A stretch of DNA of 64,000 bases from the NCBI RefSeq assembly GCF_006152145.1, contig NZ_VDFV01000013.1, positions 1 to 64,000 of the forward strand, given 5' to 3'. This document shows, piece by piece, positions 34,447 to 44,120 of the stretch. The DNA is from Rubellimicrobium roseum (lineage in GTDB: Bacteria > Pseudomonadota > Alphaproteobacteria > Rhodobacterales > Rhodobacteraceae). The notes under the pieces were generated by a model. The model worked only from the letters and a program-made list of their open reading frames with translations. It did no database searches and was not told the DNA's origin. The position numbers were made by a program, and so were the translations under genes. The stretch's first letter is position 1, and each line of letters begins with the position of its first letter.

Positions 34447-35784
34447 TCACCAGCCGCCCGGCGGACCGGGGCTGCGGTCTCCGCCCGGCCCGAAACTGCC
34501 CGCCCGCCGCAGGCCGCGCACCGCGAGGCGGCGCAGGTGATCGGCCTTGTCGCGGGGCGGGGCCTCGTCCCGGGGCATGTCGAGCGGCAGGACAAGGCAG
34601 TGGCTCTGGGCCGGCAGCACGCTCGACCAGTCGGCGATGAGCGTGCGATAGCATTCGCCCACCCTGCGGATGTTCCGGTCGAGGTCGAAGAGCCCGAGCG
34701 GGTTCACGTTGCCGTTGTCCTCGCGCAGGGCGGTGTCCCAGTCCACCTGGTCGGTGAGCGAGTACCAGGTGAAACCCAGGATCGGGATGCCGATGTTGCG
34801 GACCCGCAGGACATTGGCCCATTGCTTCCACAGCCAGTCCACGGCCTCTTCGCCGGTGGAACCCTCCCAGAGGTTCGTCTCGGTGTGCATCACCGGGAGC
34901 TGGTAGCGGTCGTGGTACTGGCGCGTGATCTCGTCGTAGCCGAACACCTCGCCGGAGGCGGTCACGCGCCCGTCGGCGTAGACCCGGTGCTCGTTGGTGA
35001 AGTAGTAGTCCGTCCCCATGATGCAGTGGCGGCGCAGGCGGTTCTCCAGGAAGAAGTGATATTCGTCCCGGGTCATGCCGTTGTCGGTCAGGAACTCGTA
35101 CATGTCGCTGTTGACGCGGTGGCCGTAGTTGAGGTCGAGCGTCAGGAAGCGCTGCTGGTTGTAGGTCTCGGCCAGCCGGATCGCCGCCGGGCTGGAGGCG
35201 TGGAAGTATTCCGACGACTCGGACTGGATGAAGAGCGCGTCGGGCCGCACCGTCAGGATCGCCTGCATGGCGAGGACGTTCGCCCTGACGAGGTGCTTGA
35301 GGGCGGTCACGAAGGTCAGGTCGGTGGTTCCCTGCTCGTTCCACCAGCCGTTGCGGCCCGAGAAGGTGGCGCAGATGAACATCTCGTTCACGGGCGTGTA
35401 GAGCTGCACCCAAGGGAAGCGCAGGGCGAAGTCGCGGGCATAGGTGGCGAAGAGCGCAGGGAAGTCACCGTTCTGGAAGTTGCCGATCCAGTCAGGCACC
35501 CCGAAGTGGCACAGGTCCACGATGGGCATGATCCCGAGGCGCCGGATCTCGGCAAAGGTCAGGTCGGCGAACTCCCAGTCGTAGCGGCCGGGCCCGAGCC
35601 AGGTGCGGTGGATGGGCGGGCCGTAGCGCAGGAAGTCGATGCCCAGCTCCTGCACGCATTCGAAGTCGCGCTTCCAGTGCGTGTAGTGGCCGCACTTCTC
35701 CATCTCGTCGACGCGGTGGGTCCCGCCCTTGATTGTGGGATAGCTGTTCTCGATCCCCGTGGCGAACATGAAGCCCGAGGTCAT
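34447..35784 (-). CDS. Clan-A (GH1-like) glycosidase
   Basis: A 445-residue TIM-barrel glycosidase-like protein. The acid/base region is QLYTPVNEMFICATFSGRNGWWNEQ (GH1-like NE at about 145; Met replaces the usual Pro) and the nucleophile region LPVMHTETNLWEG (about 321), like the ITENG motif but with TETN. FLRYGPPIHRTWLGPGRYDWEFADLTFAEIRRLGIMPIVDLCHFGVPDWI is the typical second to third strand of GH1. Substrate unknown. It overlaps the aldo/keto reductase stop by ATGA, so the two act together. A second glycosidase of the same kind lies divergently at 37180-38604. No signal peptide, so probably cytoplasmic. Confidence 0.8.
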   Translation of the reverse strand: MTSGFMFATGIENSYPTIKGGTHRVDEMEKCGHYTHWKRDFECVQELGIDFLRYGPPIHRTWLGPGRYDWEFADLTFAEIRRLGIMPIVDLCHFGVPDWIGNFQNGDFPALFATYARDFALRFPWVQLYTPVNEMFICATFSGRNGWWNEQGTTDLTFVTALKHLVRANVLAMQAILTVRPDALFIQSESSEYFHASSPAAIRLAETYNQQRFLTLDLNYGHRVNSDMYEFLTDNGMTRDEYHFFLENRLRRHCIMGTDYYFTNEHRVYADGRVTASGEVFGYDEITRQYHDRYQLPVMHTETNLWEGSTGEEAVDWLWKQWANVLRVRNIGIPILGFTWYSLTDQVDWDTALREDNGNVNPLGLFDLDRNIRRVGECYRTLIADWSSVLPAQSHCLVLPLDMPRDEAPPRDKADHLRRLAVRGLRRAGSFGPGGDRSPGPPGGW

Positions 35785-36812
35785 CGCCCGCCCTCGATCC
35801 GGCGGTGCCGCTGGGCGATGCCCTTGGCCCCGTAGGGATAGTCGCCGGTGATGGGCTCGCTGGCCGAGTCGAGGCGGGCCATCTCCTCGGCCGAAAGCAC
35901 GAGATCGGCGGCGCCCAGGTTCTCCGCGAGCTGCTCGGGCGTGCGGGCGCCCAGGATGACCGAGGTCACGGCGGGCTTGCCCTTGAGCCAGGCGAGCGCC
36001 ACCTCGGCCTGGCTGGTGCCGCGCTCGCCGGCGATGGCCTCCAGCGCGCCGAGCACATCCCAGGTGCGGCTCGACTCGTTGCGGGGGCCGTAGGCCTCGA
36101 CGCCGCGGTTCGGGTCCTCGCCCAGGCGGGTGGAGCCGGTGGGGATCTGGTCGCGCTTGTACTTGCCGGTGAGCCAGCCGCCCCCCAGCGGCGACCAGGG
36201 CAGGAGCCCGATCCCGGCATCGAGGCAGGCGGGGACGATCTCGTGCTCGATGTCGCGGGCGAGCAGGTTGTACTGCGGCTGGAGCGTCACGGGCGGCGCC
36301 CAGAGATGGGCCTTCGCCACGTGGACGGCCTTGGTGATCTGCCAGCCCAGGAAGTTCGACAGTCCGTAATGGCCGATCTTGCCCAGGGAGATCGCGTCGT
36401 CGAGGAAGCGGAGCGTCTCCTCGAGCGGCGTCAGCGCGTCCCAGGCATGGACCTGGTAGAGGTCGAGGTGATCGACCCCGAGCCGCCGGAGCGAGGCGTC
36501 GAGCGCGTCGCGCAGGTGGCGACGCGACAGGCCGAGATCGTTCGGGCCGGGGCCCATCGGGAAACGACCCTTGGTGGTGAGCACCATCTGCCGCGCCTCG
36601 GTCGGGTGGGACCGAAGCCATCGGCCCACGATCTCCTCGGAGACGCCGGCGCTGTACACGTCGGCGGTGTCGAGGAAGGTGCCGCCCGCCTCGGCGTAGG
36701 CGTCCATCATGCGGACCGAGTCCTCCTCGGAGGACTCGGCGCCGAAGGTCATCGTCCCCAGGCAGAGGACCGAGACCCCCGTGCCGCTGCAGCCCATCGG
36801 CCTGATCTCCAT
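35781..36812 (-). CDS. Aldo/keto reductase
   Basis: A 343-residue AKR of the YajO/IolS type. MGCSGTGVSVLCLGTMTFG opens the barrel; the catalytic tetrad is visible as FLDTADVYSAG (Asp, Tyr), VLTTKGRFPMG (Lys) and LYQVHAWD (His). SVILGARTPEQLAENLGAADLVL near the end is the NADPH-binding pattern. The start at 36812 follows AGGGAGG at 5 nt. Co-transcribed with the glycosidase downstream through a 4-nt overlap; sugar oxidation or reduction is the likely role but the substrate is unknown. Confidence 0.92.
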   Translation of the reverse strand: MEIRPMGCSGTGVSVLCLGTMTFGAESSEEDSVRMMDAYAEAGGTFLDTADVYSAGVSEEIVGRWLRSHPTEARQMVLTTKGRFPMGPGPNDLGLSRRHLRDALDASLRRLGVDHLDLYQVHAWDALTPLEETLRFLDDAISLGKIGHYGLSNFLGWQITKAVHVAKAHLWAPPVTLQPQYNLLARDIEHEIVPACLDAGIGLLPWSPLGGGWLTGKYKRDQIPTGSTRLGEDPNRGVEAYGPRNESSRTWDVLGALEAIAGERGTSQAEVALAWLKGKPAVTSVILGARTPEQLAENLGAADLVLSAEEMARLDSASEPITGDYPYGAKGIAQRHRRIEGGR

Positions 36813-37179
36813 TCGGTCCTCCCTGTGCGGTGCCATGCGGGACGCAACATAGCGCCGGGATCGAGCGGACCAGACTTGCGGCGAGCCGCCGAGACGGGGG
36901 TCTGGTTTCGGCGGGTGGGCGCCCCCGGCGTTGTTAACCCATGTGCAGGGTTGCGCGAAAAGCGCGAACGGCGGGAACCTTCCTATGTTGAAGGGACGTT
37001 AACCGGACGCCGCCATCGGGTCCCCAAGGGCCCGGAGCGCGGTGCGACCGGGCGCAAGCGATGGAGGATGCCGCATCTTTTCCTGTCTCGGCGACGTCGA
37101 GGCGTCCCCCCTGCCGCCGGCCCCACGGACGAGGCCTCCTCACCCCGAACGATCACCGACCAGCAGCGCCAGAACGGAT
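36813..37179. other. Divergent promoter region of the two glycosidase units
   Basis: These 367 bp separate the minus-strand reductase/glycosidase pair from the plus-strand glycosidase gene. It contains AACCC-ATGTGCA-GGGTT at about 36938-36954 followed by GCGCGAAAAGCGCG, and a second GTTAACC. These could be regulator sites, but no protein can be assigned. No gene recognised. Confidence 0.4.
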
Positions 37180-38604
37180 ATGCAGAGAAACCTGTCCAGA
37201 TACCTTTCCCCGTATGACCTGGGCTCCGGAGTCCCGCTCGATCCGTCGCCCGAGACGGAGGTCTCGGGGCGCATCGGGCCCGCCGTGCCCCGGCTGTCCT
37301 ACCTCACCGGCTTCGAGGGTACTCAGATGTTCGGGCACGGGACCGACGTGCTCGACACCACCGAGCACACGGTGCGCTACCGGCAGGACCTCAAGCTGCT
37401 GGTGGCGGACGGGATCACGACGTTCCGGTGCTGCATCCCCTGGCACAAGATCGAGCGCGTGCGGGGCGTCTACGACTGGGCCTGGACTGACCGCTACCTG
37501 GGTTACGTTCGGCGGCTGGGGCTGACGCCCATCGTCGATCCGCTGCACCACACGAGCTTTCCGCAGTGGCTGGAGCATGGCTTCGCGCACCCGGAGTTTC
37601 CCGAGGTCTACCGCGACTTCGTGCGGGCCTTCGCCAAGCGCTATCCCTGGGTGTCGGACTACACGATCATCAACGAGCCGCTGGCGACCGCCGTCCTCGC
37701 GGGGTTCATGGGCGAATGGTATCCCCACTGGCGCGACCGGCAGGGCGTGGTGCCGATCATCCTGGGCAAGGCCAAGGCGATCGGCCTGATCACCCCGATG
37801 CTGGAACGGATGGTGCCGAACCTGCGGGTCGTCCACGTGGACACCTGCGAGCGGCACACCGCTCTCGATCCGCAGTCGCAGTACCATACCGATTTCGGCA
37901 ACGACCTGCGGTTCGTGGTGCTGGACCTGATCCTGGGCCGCGTGGACGAGAGCCATCCCCTGTGGGAGACGCTGACGACGCACGGGCTTTCGGCCGAGGA
38001 CGCCGCCTGGTTCCGCGACAACCCGGCGCGGGTGGACGTGCTGGGGCTCGACTACTACGCGCACAGCGAACTGGGCTGGACCGTGGAAGGGCAGAGCGAC
38101 GACTTCCTGCCCTGGGGGTTCCGGCGCGTGGCGCTGGACTATGCCGAGCGCTACCCGCAGTTCCCTCTCATGCTGACCGAGACCAACGTGCGCGGGCGCA
38201 TCGAGGACCGCATCACCTGGCTCAAGTACATGGTCGGCGAATGCGAGGCGCTGGTGCCGGAGCTGGAGGCGCGGGGGCAGCGGTTCGAGGGCTTCTGCTG
38301 GTATCCCTACATCGATTCGACCGACTGGTGTTCGTTGTGCCGCCAGCCCAACCGGCGGATCGACCCGCAGGGCATCTACTTCCTGGACGAGGGCTTCAAC
38401 CGGCGGGAGTCGGAGCTGACGCGGATCTATGCGCAGCTCGCGCGGGGCGAGATCGGATCGGCGGAGATCCCGGCCTACCGGCTGGAGGAGCCGGTGATGG
38501 TCGGGCGGCGCGTGGGCAAGTTCCTGCCCCACATGACGGGGGTGGGCTGGGACTGGGCCGACGGGGTGCCGAGCCAGCCGGGCTGGCCCGCCTGGCCGCG
38601 GTAA
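37180..38604 (+). CDS. Clan-A (GH1-like) glycosidase, second copy
   Basis: A 474-residue protein related to the one at 34447-35784. Matching blocks are FRCCIPWHKIERVRGVYDWAWTDRYLGYVRRLGLTPIVDPLHHTSFPQWL, acid/base DYTIINEPLATAVLAGFMGEW (about 166) and nucleophile region PLMLTETNVRGRIEDR (about 332). GFCWYPYIDSTDW corresponds to the aglycone-site Trp region. It extends further at the C-terminus (VGRRVGKFLPHMTG...). The start at 37180 is chosen at MQRNLSRYLSPYDL; upstream in-frame sequence has no similarity. Substrate unknown; adjacent to another aldo/keto reductase. Confidence 0.8.
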   Translation: MQRNLSRYLSPYDLGSGVPLDPSPETEVSGRIGPAVPRLSYLTGFEGTQMFGHGTDVLDTTEHTVRYRQDLKLLVADGITTFRCCIPWHKIERVRGVYDWAWTDRYLGYVRRLGLTPIVDPLHHTSFPQWLEHGFAHPEFPEVYRDFVRAFAKRYPWVSDYTIINEPLATAVLAGFMGEWYPHWRDRQGVVPIILGKAKAIGLITPMLERMVPNLRVVHVDTCERHTALDPQSQYHTDFGNDLRFVVLDLILGRVDESHPLWETLTTHGLSAEDAAWFRDNPARVDVLGLDYYAHSELGWTVEGQSDDFLPWGFRRVALDYAERYPQFPLMLTETNVRGRIEDRITWLKYMVGECEALVPELEARGQRFEGFCWYPYIDSTDWCSLCRQPNRRIDPQGIYFLDEGFNRRESELTRIYAQLARGEIGSAEIPAYRLEEPVMVGRRVGKFLPHMTGVGWDWADGVPSQPGWPAWPR

Positions 38605-38677
38605 GGCGCGTGGGCCGGGCCTTGCCGTCCGGCGTTCGCCGCTATCTCGTGGCCTCGTGCAACGAACGGAGCGCCCG

Positions 38678-39502
38678 ATGACCTCGCAGCCGGTCCTCAC
38701 CTTCAACGACGGCAAGACCATGCCGCAGATGGGCTTCGGCCTTTGGCAGGTGCCGTCGCAGGAGACGGCGCGGCTGGTGCGCGAGGCGGCCGGGGTGGGC
38801 TACCGGCTGTTCGACGGGGCGGCGCTCTATGGCAACGAGGAGGGCCTGGGCGAGGGCGTGCGGTCCTGCGGCCTGCCGCGCGACGAGGTCTTCGTCACCA
38901 CCAAGATCTGGAACGACCGCCACGGCTTTGACGAGACGCTGCGGGCGGCGGAGGAAAGCTTCGGGCGGCTGGGGCTCGACCGGATCGACCTCCTGCTGAT
39001 TCACTGGCCGGCGCCGGCGCGGAACCGCTACGTGGAGGCCTGGAAGGCGCTGGTGCGTCTGCGCGAGGAAGGGCGCGTGACCTCGATCGGGGTGTCGAAC
39101 TTCCTGCCCGAGCATCTGGACCGGATCGTGGGCGAGACGGGCGAGGTGCCGGCGCTGAACCAGATCGAGCTGCACCCGGAACTGCCGCAGGCCGAGCTGC
39201 GGAGGAAGCACGCGGAGATGGGGATCGTCACCCAGAGCTGGACGCCGCTGGGCCAGTCGCGGACCTTCGACGCCGAGCCGGTGAGGCGGGCGGCGGAGCG
39301 GACGGGGGCGAGCCCGGCGCAGGTGATCCTGGCCTGGCACCTGGCCCTGGGCTGCTCGGCGATCCCGCGGTCGACGAAGAAGACGCGGCTGGCGGAGAAC
39401 CTGGCGGCGGCGGAGATGCGGCTTCTGCCCGAGGAGGTCACGGCCATCGAGGGCTTGGAGACGGGGCACCGGACGGGGCCCGATCCGAAGAGCTTCTCGT
39501 GA
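38678..39502 (+). CDS. Aldo/keto reductase (2,5-diketogluconate reductase-like)
   Basis: A 274-residue AKR5-type reductase. MPQMGFGLWQVPSQETARLVREAAGVGYRLFDGAALYGNEEGLGEGVR opens the barrel and holds the catalytic Asp and Tyr; VFVTTKIWND gives the Lys and LLLIHWPAP the His. Coenzyme site AIPRSTKKTRLAENLAA is intact. GGAG 6 nt before the ATG at 38678 fixes the start. Usual substrates are small ketones and diketogluconate; the physiological one is unknown. It follows the second glycosidase on the same strand. Confidence 0.93.
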   Translation: MTSQPVLTFNDGKTMPQMGFGLWQVPSQETARLVREAAGVGYRLFDGAALYGNEEGLGEGVRSCGLPRDEVFVTTKIWNDRHGFDETLRAAEESFGRLGLDRIDLLLIHWPAPARNRYVEAWKALVRLREEGRVTSIGVSNFLPEHLDRIVGETGEVPALNQIELHPELPQAELRRKHAEMGIVTQSWTPLGQSRTFDAEPVRRAAERTGASPAQVILAWHLALGCSAIPRSTKKTRLAENLAAAEMRLLPEEVTAIEGLETGHRTGPDPKSFS

Positions 39503-39560
39503 GCGGGGAACGATCCCGGGCCGAGGGCGGTTGAGCGGGCGTTCAGCGACGGAGAGGATC

Positions 39561-39719
39561 ATGGCCGACAACGAGACTCCGGAAGAGGTGCCGCCGGGCA
39601 CGGTCGGGTCGGGCGAGAACACCTGCCGCAAGTGCGAAGGCACCGGCCAGGTCGAGGGGCAGGACTGCCCGGACTGCGGCGGCACGGGCAAGGTCAACAC
39701 GCCCATCGGCGGGGCCTGA
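39561..39719 (+). CDS. Small zinc-ribbon protein with two CxxC motifs
   Basis: A 52-residue protein. The middle, TCRKCEGTGQVEGQDCPDCG, has two CxxCxGxG-type motifs like a single DnaJ zinc-finger unit and would bind one zinc ion. Very short proteins of this type are common in alphaproteobacteria, without a defined function. GGAGAGG 3-9 nt before the ATG supports the start. It is followed by a GC-rich hairpin that probably ends the transcript. Confidence 0.8.
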   Translation: MADNETPEEVPPGTVGSGENTCRKCEGTGQVEGQDCPDCGGTGKVNTPIGGA

Positions 39720-39733
39720 GGCGGGGCCACGGA

Positions 39734-39752
39734 CGGGGGGTCTGTCCCCCCG
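39734..39752. terminator. Terminator-like hairpin after the zinc-ribbon gene
   Basis: CGGGGGG-TCTGT-CCCCCCG forms a perfect 7-bp stem with a 5-nt loop, 15 bp after the stop at 39719. No T-tract follows. Such G/C-run hairpins are frequent downstream of genes in Rhodobacteraceae. Confidence 0.6.
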
Positions 39753-39950
39753 CGCCTGTGGCGCGTCCTGCCGCTCGCGGGCGCTCGGAAGCTTGCGGGA
39801 TATCGGGAGCCGGAAAAGAGGTGGTGGGTCGGAGCGTTTCCGGGTCACGCGTGTGCTGTCGCGGGCCGGACGGCCTCCGAAGGCTGCCCGCGGGACGCCA
39901 CTCCGGGCGGGCAGGGGGCGCGTGTTCGACGCGCGGCGGCTGGGGGGTGG

Positions 39951-40016
39951 GTTCCCCAGATGGTCCGGCGGCACGCGGGCCGGGTTCCCCAGATGGTCCG
40001 GCGGCACGCGGGCCGG
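39951..40016. repeat. 33-bp perfect tandem duplication
   Basis: The 33-bp unit starting GTTCCCCAGATGGTCCGGCG is present twice in a row (39951-39983 and 39984-40016) in the 546-bp non-coding stretch before cdd. Both copies are identical. The rest of 39753-40265 shows no gene I can recognise. Confidence 0.9.
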
Positions 40017-40265
40017 GCTCCTGCAAAGAGCGGGCCACGAAGATGTCGTCCGAGAGCGGGAGAGCAATGTCCCGCAGGCGGTCCCGTGGCGATGCGTGCG
40101 CGATCAGGGTGCGGGACAGAGGTTAACAGGTTCCTACAGCACCGAACGGTCCTCCCCCGGTGCGCGCAACACCTGCGGGACGGCGGAACCCTGCGTCGCG
40201 GGGCCTCGGGCCTTGCCTCGGATGCGGCGCGGGACCAGTCTTCGTCGCAAAGAAGGAGACCTGCC

Positions 40266-40652
40266 ATGAGCCTCGTCGAGGATGCCGCCCGCGTGCGCGA
40301 GAACGCCTATGCGCCCTATTCCCGCTTCAAGGTGGGCGCGGCGATCCGGGCCGGGTCGGGGCAGGTCTACCTGGGCGTGAACGTCGAGAACGCGGCCTAT
40401 CCCGAGGGCACCTGCGCCGAGGCCGGGGCCATCGCCGCGATGATCGCCGGGGGCGACACCCGCATCGACGAGATCGCGGTCATCGCCGACGCGCCGCGCC
40501 CGGTGCCGCCTTGCGGCGGCTGCCGCCAGAAGCTGGCGGAGTTCGCGGGGGGCGGGGTAAAGGTGACGCTGGCCACCACGCGGGGGCAGGCGATGGAGAC
40601 CACGGTGGCCGATCTGCTGCCCGGCGCCTTTGCCGAAACGGACATGGCCTGA
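40266..40652 (+). CDS. cdd: Cytidine deaminase
   Basis: A 128-residue tetrameric-type cytidine deaminase. The zinc ligands are Cys in YPEGTCAEAGAIAAMI (CAE motif with catalytic Glu) and the pair PPCGGCRQKL; the substrate loop is NVENAAYPEG. It deaminates cytidine and deoxycytidine to uridine and deoxyuridine. First gene of the salvage operon; its stop overlaps the deoA start by one base (TGATG). GGAG lies upstream (AAGAAGGAGACCTGCC) at good distance. Normal length. Confidence 0.96.
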   Translation: MSLVEDAARVRENAYAPYSRFKVGAAIRAGSGQVYLGVNVENAAYPEGTCAEAGAIAAMIAGGDTRIDEIAVIADAPRPVPPCGGCRQKLAEFAGGGVKVTLATTRGQAMETTVADLLPGAFAETDMA

Positions 40653-41965
40653 TGGAGCCGCGTCTGGACGCGCGCTGGGTGAACGGGAAGCTCCGGCGCG
40701 GCGAGGTGCCGTCGGAGAACGAGCTGCGCTGGTTCGCGCGGGGGCTGGCCAGCGGGCAGGTGACCGACGCGCAGGCGGGGGCCTTTGCCATGGGCGTCTG
40801 CCTGCGGGGACTGGGCGAGCAGGGGCGGGTGGCGCTGACGCTCGCCATGCGGGATTCGGGGCGGGTGCTGTCGTGGGACGTCGGCAAGCCGGTGCTGGAC
40901 AAGCATTCGACAGGGGGCGTGGGCGACGCGGTGTCGCTGATCCTCGCGCCCGCGCTCGCGGCCTGCGGGGTGGCGGTGCCGATGATCTCGGGGCGCGGCC
41001 TCGGGCACACGGGGGGGACGCTGGACAAGATGGAGGCGATCCCCGGCGTGGAGCCCAAGGTTTCCGAGGACCTGCTGCGGCGGATCGTGGGCGAGGTGGG
41101 CTGCGCCATCGCCGGGGCGACGGCCGAGATCGCGCCCGCCGACCGGCGGCTGTATGCGATCCGGGACGTGTCGGGGACGGTGGAGAGCATCGACCTCATC
41201 ACCGCGTCGATCCTGTCGAAGAAGCTGGCGGCGGGGCTGGAGGGGCTGGTGCTGGACGTGAAGTGCGGGTCGGGCGCGTTCATGAAGACGGACAGGGAGG
41301 CGCGGGCGCTGGCCGAGGCGCTGGTGACGACGGCGAACGGAGCGGGTTGCCCGACGGCGGCCTTCGTCACCGACATGGACGAGCCGCTGTGCCCGGCGCT
41401 GGGGAACGCCGTCGAGGTCGCGGTCTGCCTGGAGGTGATGGAGGGACGGCGGGAGGCCGCGCCGCGGCTTCATGACCTGACGGTGGCGCTGGGCGGGCGG
41501 ATGCTCGCGCTGGCCGGGGAGGCCGAGGGCGAGGGCGAGGAGCGGGTGGCGCGGGCCATCGCCAGCGGAGCGGCGATGGAGCGGTTCGAGCGGATGGTGG
41601 CGCTGATGGGCGGGCCGTCCGATCTGGCCGCGACATGGCGGGAGCGGCTGCCGAGGGCCCCGGTCGTCGTGGAGGTGCCGGCCGAGGTGGAGGGCTTCGC
41701 GGCGGAGTTCGACGGCGAGGCGCTGGGTCTGGCCGTCGTGCGGTTGGGCGGCGGGCGGACCAAGGAGACCGATCCGGTCGATCCGGCCGTGGGGCTGACA
41801 GATGTCGTGCGGCGCGGCGCGCGGGTGGCGCGCGGCGAGCCACTGGCCCGGGTGCACGCCCGGGACGAGGCGTCGGCGCAGGCGGCCGTCGAGGCCGTGC
41901 GGGCGGCGATCCGCTTGGGCGAGGCGCCGGAGGTCGGGCCGTTGGTGCGGGAGACGGTGGGGTGA
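40652..41965 (+). CDS. deoA: Thymidine phosphorylase
   Basis: A 437-residue pyrimidine-nucleoside phosphorylase. Family motifs are VLDKHSTGGVGDAVSLILAP (phosphate site), PMISGRGLGHTGGTLDKMEAIPG (the signature pattern) and SILSKKLAAGLEGLVLDVKCGSGAFMKT (pyrimidine site). It splits thymidine and deoxyuridine into base and 2-deoxyribose-1-phosphate, which DeoB then processes. The C-terminal domain (TKETDPVDPAVGLTDVVRRGARV) is intact. Overlaps cdd by 1 nt and deoB by 4 nt. Confidence 0.96.
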   Translation: MEPRLDARWVNGKLRRGEVPSENELRWFARGLASGQVTDAQAGAFAMGVCLRGLGEQGRVALTLAMRDSGRVLSWDVGKPVLDKHSTGGVGDAVSLILAPALAACGVAVPMISGRGLGHTGGTLDKMEAIPGVEPKVSEDLLRRIVGEVGCAIAGATAEIAPADRRLYAIRDVSGTVESIDLITASILSKKLAAGLEGLVLDVKCGSGAFMKTDREARALAEALVTTANGAGCPTAAFVTDMDEPLCPALGNAVEVAVCLEVMEGRREAAPRLHDLTVALGGRMLALAGEAEGEGEERVARAIASGAAMERFERMVALMGGPSDLAATWRERLPRAPVVVEVPAEVEGFAAEFDGEALGLAVVRLGGGRTKETDPVDPAVGLTDVVRRGARVARGEPLARVHARDEASAQAAVEAVRAAIRLGEAPEVGPLVRETVG

Positions 41966-43137
41966 CGCGTGCCTTTCTGGTCGTGATGGACTCGGTCGGC
42001 GTCGGCGGCGCGCCGGATGCGGGGGCCTTCTTCAACGGGGACCGGCCCGACACGGGCGCGAACACCGTAGGGCATATCGCGGAGGCCGTGGGGCTGGACG
42101 TGCCCACGCTGGCGAAGCTGGGGCTGGGAGCGGCGGTGCGGCTGGCCTCGGGGCTGGAGGTGCCGGGGATGGCGGCGACGGTCACGGGGGCCTGGGGCGC
42201 GGCGACGGAGGTGTCAAAGGGCAAGGACACGCCCTCGGGCCACTGGGAGCTGGCGGGCGTGCCGGTGCCGTGGGGCTGGACCTACTTTCCAAAGACGGAG
42301 CCCGCCTTTCCTGACGATCTGGTAGCCGAGATGTGCCGGATCGCGGGCACGGAGGGCATCCTGGGGAACAGGCACGCTTCGGGGACGGCGGTGATCGACG
42401 AGCTGGGGGAGGAGCATCTGCGGACCGGCTGGCCGATCTGCTACACCTCCGTGGACTCCGTGCTGCAGATCGCGGCGCACGAGGAGGCGTTCGGGCTCGA
42501 CCGGCTGATCGGGCTGTGCCGGGACCTCGCGCCGAGGCTTCACGCGATGAAGGTCGGGCGGGTGATCGCGCGACCGTTCGTGGGCGGGCCGGGGGCGTTC
42601 CGGCGGACGGCGCACCGGAGGGACTTCGCCATCGCGCCGCCTGCGCCCACGCTGTGCGACTGGGTGCAGGGGGCGGGGCACAAGGTCCATGCGGTGGGCA
42701 AGATCGGCGACATCTTCTCCATGCGCGGGATCGACACGCTGTCCAAGGGGCCGGACCGGGAGCTGATGGGGCACCTGCACCGGCTGGCGGACGAGGCGGA
42801 GGAGGGGGCGCTGGTCTTCGCGAACTTCGTGGAGTTCGACAGCGAGTACGGGCACCGGCGCGACGCGGCGGGCTACGGGCGGCAGATCGAGTGGTTCGAC
42901 CGGGGCATCGGGGAGTTGTTGGGACGGTTGCGGGAGGGCGATCTGCTGGTCATCACCGCCGACCACGGCAACGACCCGACCTGGAGCGGGACCGACCACA
43001 CGAGGGAGCGGGTGCCGGTGCTGATGCATGGGCTGGGCGCGCGGGAGCTGGGACTGATGGGCTTCGCGGACGTGGGGGCGTCGGTCGCGGCGCATCTGGG
43101 CGTGCCAGCGCAGGGGCCGGGGAGGAGCGTGCTGTGA
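41962..43137 (+). CDS. deoB: Phosphopentomutase
   Basis: A 391-residue alkaline-phosphatase-superfamily mutase. [37 protein letters not shown] holds the first metal-binding Asp and the phosphorylated Thr; [20 protein letters not shown] and [25 protein letters not shown] hold the other metal ligands. Interconverts (deoxy)ribose-1- and -5-phosphate. The start is a GTG overlapping the deoA stop (GTGA), giving the family start [10 protein letters not shown]. It ends overlapping add (GTGA). Confidence 0.96.
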   Translation: MTRAFLVVMDSVGVGGAPDAGAFFNGDRPDTGANTVGHIAEAVGLDVPTLAKLGLGAAVRLASGLEVPGMAATVTGAWGAATEVSKGKDTPSGHWELAGVPVPWGWTYFPKTEPAFPDDLVAEMCRIAGTEGILGNRHASGTAVIDELGEEHLRTGWPICYTSVDSVLQIAAHEEAFGLDRLIGLCRDLAPRLHAMKVGRVIARPFVGGPGAFRRTAHRRDFAIAPPAPTLCDWVQGAGHKVHAVGKIGDIFSMRGIDTLSKGPDRELMGHLHRLADEAEEGALVFANFVEFDSEYGHRRDAAGYGRQIEWFDRGIGELLGRLREGDLLVITADHGNDPTWSGTDHTRERVPVLMHGLGARELGLMGFADVGASVAAHLGVPAQGPGRSVL

Positions 43138-44120
43138 GCTGGCGGGATCTGCCCAAGGTGGAGCTGCACCTGCATCTGGAGGGAGGCGCGCCGCCCGCCT
43201 TCATCCGGGGGATGGCGCAGGAGAAGCGCGTCGACATCTCGGGCATCTTCGACGAGCGGGGCGGGTATCGGACGGGGACGTTCGCGCATTTCCTGAAGGT
43301 CTACGAGGCGGCCTGCACGGTGCTGACCTCGCCCGAGGATTACCGACGGCTGACGCTCGCGGTGCTGGAGGAGAGCGCGGCCAACGGGGTCGTCTATTCC
43401 GAGACGTTCCTGTGCCCCGACTTCTGCGGCGACGGGGACGTGGCCGCGTGGCGGGACTACCTGCTGGCCATCGAGGACGCGGCGAGGGAGGCCGAAGCCA
43501 AGGCGGGGATCACCCTGCGAGGCATCGTGACCTGCGTGCGCCACTTCGGCCCCGAGAAGGCGAAGGCCGCGGCGCTCTGCGCGGCGGAGACGGCGGGGAA
43601 TTTCGTCACCGGCTTCGGCATGGCGGGGGCCGAGACGGTGGGGCGGCCCAAGGACTACGCCTGGGCCTTCGACTGCGCGCGGGAGGCGGGGCTGCGGCTG
43701 ACCTGCCACGCGGGCGAATGGGGCGGGCCGGACATGGTGGCGGACACGCTGCGGGACCTGAACCCCGCGCGGATCGGGCACGGGATCGCGGCGGCGAAGG
43801 ACCCGGCGCTGATGGAGCGGATCGCGGAGGCGGGGATTGTGCTGGAGGTCTGCCCGGGGTCGAACGTCTACCTCGGCGCGGTGCCGTCCTGGGAGAAGCA
43901 CCCTATCGAGACCCTGCGGTCGCGCGAGGTGAAGGTCACGGTGTCCACCGACGACCCGCCCTTCTTCGGGACGACCCTGACCCGAGAATGGGAGATGCTG
44001 GAGCGGGTCTTCGAGTGGAACGAGGAGGACCTGAAGGCTCTCAACCGGGTGGCGCTCGACGCGGCGTTCTGCGACGAGGCGACGAAGGACCGCATTCGAA
44101 AGACGCTGGAGGCCGCATGA
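43134..44120 (+). CDS. add: Adenosine deaminase
   Basis: A 328-residue metal-dependent deaminase. The N-terminal HxH motif is [19 protein letters not shown]; other zinc and catalytic residues are in [10 protein letters not shown] (His, Glu), RIGHGIAA (His) and [14 protein letters not shown] (Asp-Asp). Converts adenosine to inosine; some homologues act on adenine, so adenine deaminase activity cannot be excluded. GTG start overlapping deoB; its stop overlaps upp by ATGA. Confidence 0.93.
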   Translation: MSWRDLPKVELHLHLEGGAPPAFIRGMAQEKRVDISGIFDERGGYRTGTFAHFLKVYEAACTVLTSPEDYRRLTLAVLEESAANGVVYSETFLCPDFCGDGDVAAWRDYLLAIEDAAREAEAKAGITLRGIVTCVRHFGPEKAKAAALCAAETAGNFVTGFGMAGAETVGRPKDYAWAFDCAREAGLRLTCHAGEWGGPDMVADTLRDLNPARIGHGIAAAKDPALMERIAEAGIVLEVCPGSNVYLGAVPSWEKHPIETLRSREVKVTVSTDDPPFFGTTLTREWEMLERVFEWNEEDLKALNRVALDAAFCDEATKDRIRKTLEAA

